DNA of 64,000 bases, taken from assembly GCF_000758585.1 (NCBI RefSeq), contig NZ_CP009281.1, forward strand, positions 3,100,001 through 3,164,000, read 5' to 3'. The translations under genes were made by a program, and so were the position numbers. Position 1 is the first letter of the stretch; the number at the start of each line of letters is the position of its first letter. The DNA comes from Paenibacillus sp. FSL R5-0345. Its GTDB lineage: Bacteria > Bacillota > Bacilli > Paenibacillales > Paenibacillaceae. Below, piece after piece: positions 60,911 to 64,000 of this stretch. The notes under the pieces were generated by a model that searched no databases, was not told the origin of the DNA, and saw only the letters and a list, made by a program, of their open reading frames with translations.

Positions 60911-60956
60911 AAAGCTGTTCCAAAAGTAGATTTATCTACAAATGAGACAGCTTTTT
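60911..60956 (+). terminator. terminator of the second sugar operon
   Basis: AAAGCTGT (60911-60918) pairs with ACAGCTTT (60947-60954), enclosing a small GTAGA/TCTAC hairpin, followed by TTTTT overlapping the stem end. Confidence 0.8.
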
Positions 60957-61102
60957 CGTGTTTAGGGACTTCCCACATTTGGTTAAACACTAAGAAGACT
61001 ACGACTTGCAGAGGAAGATAGATTTGATTAATTCTCCTTAGTGGAATAATCTAAAGTAAGTATAGGTTATTAACAGCAAGATATCTGGAGGGTGCATACA
61101 AT

Positions 61103-61363
61103 ATGGAGAAAATACTACAGAACATTAGAACGAACACCAAACTAATTTCCATTGTGCAGACCATTGTTTTTATCTTTGTCATATTATACGTACTGATGTT
61201 TCTTTCTGGAGGATTATTCACCACCTTTTTTATTATGCTCATTGCTTGTTTTGTTAGTGTGATCGCTGCTTTACTCATGCTAATTCGAAAAAGCTTCTTA
61301 TGGGCAATTGTTGATCTTGCTGCTGCGGGCAGTATGTTCATTTATTTTATTTATAATGCTTAA
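61103..61363 (+). CDS. small membrane protein of unknown function
   Basis: 86 residues with three hydrophobic segments (about 17-35, 38-60 and 66-84): IVQTIVFIFVILYVLMFLSG, TTFFIMLIACFVSVIAALLM, AIVDLAAAGSMFIYFIY. The ATG has a GGAGGG site about 10 nt upstream, which supports a real gene over the overlapping minus-strand frame. The family is not recognised. Isolated between a terminator and the mqo promoter. Confidence 0.7.
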   Translation: MEKILQNIRTNTKLISIVQTIVFIFVILYVLMFLSGGLFTTFFIMLIACFVSVIAALLMLIRKSFLWAIVDLAAAGSMFIYFIYNA

Positions 61364-61375
61364 CTGTTATTAATC

Positions 61376-61449
61376 CTTGCAAGAAGCGGGTTTATGGCTG
61401 TAGCTTAAGTTCCTTAACCTGGAGGACTTATTTCTCTCTTTTTTGCAAG
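61376..61449. repeat. inverted repeat in the gap before mqo
   Basis: CTTGCAA (61376-61382) mirrors TTGCAAG (61443-61449); adjoining AGAAG and CTTTT extend the pairing imperfectly. An AT-rich tail follows. It could be a distal terminator of the small membrane protein gene or a small RNA; nothing else is visible in 61364-61500. Confidence 0.35.
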
Positions 61450-61503
61450 CTTTTAAATAATTTATTTTTTTCATATAATAGTAGATATTAAATTTATAAA
61501 TAA

Positions 61504-61531
61504 TTGTAATACACTCGGATAAGGGTATAAT
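61504..61531 (+). promoter_or_regulatory. sigma-A promoter of mqo
   Basis: TTGTAA (61504-61509), 16-nt spacer, TATAAT (61526-61531). It predicts a transcript start near 61538, at the base of the leader hairpin 61537-61581. Confidence 0.7.
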
Positions 61532-61536
61532 TGAGA

Positions 61537-61581
61537 CAGAAAAGGTGTGACGCCTAAGAAGGAGCGCCCACATCCTTTCTG
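61537..61581 (+). other. 5'-terminal hairpin in the mqo leader
   Basis: CAGAAAAGGTGTG (61537-61549) pairs with CACATCCTTTCTG (61569-61581) with one mismatch and one G-U, and an inner CGC/GCG helix. It would begin at the first transcribed base and leave the ribosome binding site free, as 5' hairpins that stabilise mRNA do. Confidence 0.5.
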
Positions 61582-61609
61582 CAAAATTCAGGGGATAAGG
61601 ATGGTAATA

Positions 61610-63106
61610 ATGGGCAAAAGTGCAACTGAAACAGACGTCATTTTAATTGGTGCTGGAATCATGAGTGCGACTTTAGGAACACTTTTAAAAGAATTAGTGC
61701 CGGATTGGAAGATTAAAGTGTTTGAAAAGCTCGAAAATGCAGGTGAGGAAAGCTCGAATGAATGGAATAATGCAGGAACTGGACATGCGGCGCTCTGCGA
61801 GCTTAACTACACTGTCGAAAAATCCGATGGAACCGTAGATATAAGTAAAGCTATCCAAATTAATGAACAGTTTCGGCTTTCATTGCAATTTTGGTCTTAT
61901 TTGGTAAATCGTAAGCTGATACATAATCCGCAGGACTTTATCATGCCATTGCCCCATATGAGTTTGGTATTAGGTGAGAAAAATGTTGCTTTTTTGAAGA
62001 GAAGATTTGAAGCGCTATCAAAAAATCCTTTGTTTCAGGGAATGGAATTCTCTGATGATTACAGTAAATTAATGGAATGGATACCACTTATTATTAAAGA
62101 CCGTCCATCGAATGAACCTATAGCAGCAACAAAAATTGACACTGGCACGGATGTTAACTTTGGTGCTTTAACGCGCATTTTATTTGACCATTTAAAGAGT
62201 AAGAATGTTGACCTTCATTATAAACATAGTGTGGATGGAATTACACGTACTAGCGATGGCTCGTGGGATTTGAAAGTGAAAAACGACAGCGGAACCATCG
62301 AACACCATACTGCAAAATTTGTCTTTGTCGGTGGTGGCGGAGGAAGCCTGCATATCCTGCAAAAGTCCGGAATTCCTGAAGGGAGACATATTGGAGGATT
62401 CCCGATTAGCGGAATATTTATGGTGTGTAATAAACCAGAAGTTATCGAGCAGCATCATGCAAAAGTTTACGGAAAAGCTAAGGTTGGAGCGCCTCCGATG
62501 TCTGTTCCGCATCTGGACACCAGATTTATAGACAACAAAAAATCATTGCTTTTTGGACCGTTTGCCGGCTTTTCACCAAAATTTCTAAAAACCGGTTCAA
62601 TGTTTGATTTGATAACTTCCGTAAAACCGGATAATCTCCTAACAATGCTGTCGGCAGGTGCAAAGAACATGTCCTTGACCAAATACCTGATCGAGCAAGT
62701 GTTGTTATCGAAAGAAAAGCGTATGGAAGAATTACGAGAGTTTATTCCGAATGCTAAAATCGAAGATTGGGATTTAGTCGTAGCAGGCCAACGCGTGCAG
62801 GTTATCAAAGATACAGATGACGGCAAAGGAATCCTTCAGTTTGGTACAGAGGTAATTAGCGCAGAAGACGGTTCGATTGCAGCATTACTAGGAGCTTCTC
62901 CAGGTGCTTCTACGGCTGTTCACGTGATGCTTGAAGTACTTAATAAATGTTTCCCTCAACATATAAAAGAGTGGGAACCGAAAATTAAAGAAATGATTCC
63001 TTCTTATGGCTTATCACTACTGGAAAATCCAGAGCTTTTGCAAGAAGTGCACACATTAACGGCAACTACATTGGGGCTAGGTGGAAAAGAGCGAGTGCAT
63101 AGTTAA
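61610..63106 (+). CDS. mqo: malate:quinone oxidoreductase
   Basis: Frame opens at 61547; the ATG at 61610 has AAGG 9 nt upstream and yields [20 protein letters not shown], the usual N-terminus; 498 residues, normal for the family. [20 protein letters not shown] binds [61 protein letters not shown] and [19 protein letters not shown] are Mqo signatures. A peripheral membrane flavoenzyme, it oxidises malate to oxaloacetate and passes electrons to quinone. Own promoter and terminator. Confidence 0.95.
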   Translation: MGKSATETDVILIGAGIMSATLGTLLKELVPDWKIKVFEKLENAGEESSNEWNNAGTGHAALCELNYTVEKSDGTVDISKAIQINEQFRLSLQFWSYLVNRKLIHNPQDFIMPLPHMSLVLGEKNVAFLKRRFEALSKNPLFQGMEFSDDYSKLMEWIPLIIKDRPSNEPIAATKIDTGTDVNFGALTRILFDHLKSKNVDLHYKHSVDGITRTSDGSWDLKVKNDSGTIEHHTAKFVFVGGGGGSLHILQKSGIPEGRHIGGFPISGIFMVCNKPEVIEQHHAKVYGKAKVGAPPMSVPHLDTRFIDNKKSLLFGPFAGFSPKFLKTGSMFDLITSVKPDNLLTMLSAGAKNMSLTKYLIEQVLLSKEKRMEELREFIPNAKIEDWDLVVAGQRVQVIKDTDDGKGILQFGTEVISAEDGSIAALLGASPGASTAVHVMLEVLNKCFPQHIKEWEPKIKEMIPSYGLSLLENPELLQEVHTLTATTLGLGGKERVHS

Positions 63107-63157
63107 GCAATGATCAATCGCTCGAAAGTATGATAATTGACAGATATTTTCTTCAAG

Positions 63158-63189
63158 AAAGCCTATGGATTTCATTCATAGGTTTTTTG
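63158..63189 (+). terminator. terminator of mqo
   Basis: GCCTATG (63161-63167) pairs with CATAGG (63177-63182), preceded by AA and followed by TTTTTTG. Confidence 0.8.
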
Positions 63190-63224
63190 TTTAGGGAATT
63201 CGAAAAAAAGAAGGGGGAGTGCAC

Positions 63225-63692
63225 ATGAAACGAGGCATCATTTTTAAGATTCCTAATGAATACGGGAAAATACTTGGAGATCTATTAAAGCCATTTAATA
63301 TCGAATCATTCAATTGGTATATAGGTGGCGAGGAGTCTTATTTTATCCAAAACGATACATTAGGGGAGCTCATGTTCCATGAAGACATATATGGTATGGA
63401 CGGCAGAGTCCTGAAAGAACTGTTGGAGAATAACGAATACTATATCATTTTTGCGAATTTCAAGGCTTTTCTACGAGAGAAGGATGTAATTGATGTTCAG
63501 ACCTATGAGGAGTTCTTAAATAGTGATTGCCAGCTTGTACTTTTAGTCGTCGATTGTGAATATGCTACAGTTTATTGTAAAGACCAAGGGAAGCTTGAAG
63601 CACTGTACCATAACGCGATTTCAAATGGATATGAAGATGTTCAGTACATTACGAATGAGAATGACTTCAGAACAAGATTATCAATATGGTAG
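63225..63692 (+). CDS. DUF2691 family protein
   Basis: The ATG at 63225 follows AAGGGGGAG with proper spacing (an in-frame GTG at 63219 lies inside that site); 155 residues. MKRGIIFKIPNEYGKILGDL, then FNIESFNWYIGGEESYFI, is the start I associate with DUF2691, a small cytoplasmic family of Bacillales with unknown function. A second conserved-looking stretch is CQLVLLVVDCEYATVYCKD. Confidence in the family name is moderate. Confidence 0.75.
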   Translation: MKRGIIFKIPNEYGKILGDLLKPFNIESFNWYIGGEESYFIQNDTLGELMFHEDIYGMDGRVLKELLENNEYYIIFANFKAFLREKDVIDVQTYEEFLNSDCQLVLLVVDCEYATVYCKDQGKLEALYHNAISNGYEDVQYITNENDFRTRLSIW

Positions 63693-63712
63693 ATGGAAAC
63701 CGTAAGGTTGAT

Positions 63713-63742
63713 TTGACGAACAAATCAATCGTTTGTTACAAT
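63713..63742 (+). promoter_or_regulatory. sigma-A promoter before the leader peptide
   Basis: TTGACG (63713-63718), 18-nt spacer, TACAAT (63737-63742). Transcription would start near 63749, just ahead of the short leader reading frame. Confidence 0.72.
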
Positions 63743-63764
63743 GGCCCCATCAATTAGGAAAAGG

Positions 63765-63827
63765 ATGAGGACGATGGTTCGTCGTTTGAAACGGTTTAAG
63801 AATGTCGCTACTGTATCAAGCTTCTAA
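63765..63827 (+). CDS. putative regulatory leader peptide (20 codons, or 17 from 63774)
   Basis: ATG at 63765 or, with better spacing from AAGGA at 63761-63765, ATG at 63774; stop TAA at 63825-63827. The shorter product starts MVRRLKRFKN, strongly basic, with two Arg/Lys-x-Arg/Lys triplets (RLK and RFK), and ends VSSF. The last two codons and the stop form the left arm of a hairpin (63820-63855) whose right arm abuts the ribosome binding site of the acetyltransferase gene. This is the layout of drug-inducible translation attenuation leaders (cat, erm). The function is inferred. Confidence 0.6.
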   Translation: MRTMVRRLKRFKNVATVSSF

Positions 63828-63860
63828 GTATAAATGCTATAAATTACTTAGAAGCGAGGG
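63820..63860 (+). promoter_or_regulatory. attenuator-like hairpin at the acetyltransferase RBS
   Basis: GCTTCTAAGTA (63820-63830) pairs perfectly over 11 bp with TACTTAGAAGC (63845-63855), loop 14 nt. GAGGG (63856-63860) follows at once and serves the ATG at 63867. A ribosome halted near the end of the leader peptide would open the stem. No U-run, so it is not a terminator. Confidence 0.65.
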
Positions 63861-63866
63861 AAAAGA

Positions 63867-64000
63867 ATGAAACAACAGTTGTTTAACCACTGGTCAGAAA
63901 CGAAGTATTTAAAGGATATTGTCACCAACCCAATGATTGAGGTAGGGGATTACTCGTACTACTCTGGGTATTACGATAATCATCATTTTGAAGACGGGTG
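63867..64000 (+). CDS. CatB/Vat-type O-acetyltransferase, 3' end cut by the window
   Basis: Only 44 complete codons are in view. MKQQLFNHWSETKYLKDIVT and NPMIEVGDYSYYSGYYDNHH follow the N-terminus of xenobiotic acetyltransferases (CatB chloramphenicol and Vat streptogramin acetyltransferases), left-handed beta-helix trimers that use acetyl-CoA. GAGGG site 6 nt upstream. The substrate cannot be stated from this fragment. Its control by a leader peptide and hairpin supports an inducible drug-resistance role. Confidence 0.75.
   Translation, partial: MKQQLFNHWSETKYLKDIVTNPMIEVGDYSYYSGYYDNHHFEDG

Noticed and set aside
61051..61341. 96-codon minus-strand frame overlapping the small membrane protein
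   Set aside because: The plus-strand frame has a proper GGAGGG site and ATG and three clean membrane helices; the minus frame has no convincing site and looks like its shadow.

Overview
The window looks like a chromosomal segment of a spore-forming, low-to-moderate-GC Firmicute, most probably Paenibacillus or a close relative. Support for this: strong AGGAGG-type ribosome binding sites, frequent TTG and GTG starts, many intrinsic terminators, a gerA-type germination operon, a 2Duf-like spore membrane protein, a YesN/YesM two-component pair next to an LplB/YtcP/YtcQ-type carbohydrate importer, and many Gfo/Idh/MocA oxidoreductases. I see no rRNA, tRNA, CRISPR array, transposase or phage gene. 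The species call is inference from gene content.

Layout. 1-5740: rare-sugar genes (ThuA-like protein cut by the left edge, two Gfo/Idh/MocA dehydrogenases, a TIM-barrel isomerase, an AraC regulator) with a lipoprotein. 5786-16112: a run of small accessory enzymes and membrane or secreted proteins (GNAT, phosphotransferase, FMN-binding protein, S66 peptidase, DUF2569, ClbS/DfsB, an HExxH protein, a serine hydrolase, DUF5071, PhzF, NUDIX). 16178-18043: an MFS pump and its likely MarR regulator, each with a recognisable promoter. 18270-25593: carbohydrate ABC importer (two permeases and a binding lipoprotein, cre site upstream) followed by its probable YesN/YesM system. 25679-30825: spore genes (DUF1657, 2Duf-like, gerA-type A-C-B operon behind a sigma-G-like promoter).

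30963-40332: MoxR-DUF58-DUF4129 module, then an 861-residue secreted repeat protein with a MacB/MacA-type ABC exporter. 40353-48729: NagZ-like lipoprotein, ferritin, PQQ-like propeller protein, a CDF exporter with a manganese-type metal site behind a structured leader RNA, bacteriohemerythrin, metallophosphoesterase, a MarR/NmrA pair with a perfect palindromic operator, and a ferritin-like protein. 48871-52804: haem sensing and efflux locus hssR-hssS-hrtB-hrtA with an HssR-type direct repeat in front of hrtB. 52869-55736: secreted asparaginase with two GlnR/TnrA-type boxes, LysR regulator, GNAT. 55804-60897: AraC regulator divergent from a second four-gene rare-sugar operon. 61103-64000: small membrane protein, malate:quinone oxidoreductase, DUF2691 protein, and at the right edge the start of a CatB/Vat-type acetyltransferase behind a leader peptide and an RBS-proximal hairpin.

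The least explained signals are the leader RNA of the CDF gene (43806-43974), the leader-peptide and hairpin arrangement before the acetyltransferase (63713-63867), the secreted repeat protein coupled to its own ABC exporter (34500-40332), and the stand-alone 2Duf-like protein. Start codons were chosen by ribosome binding site spacing and differ in several genes from the longest open frame.
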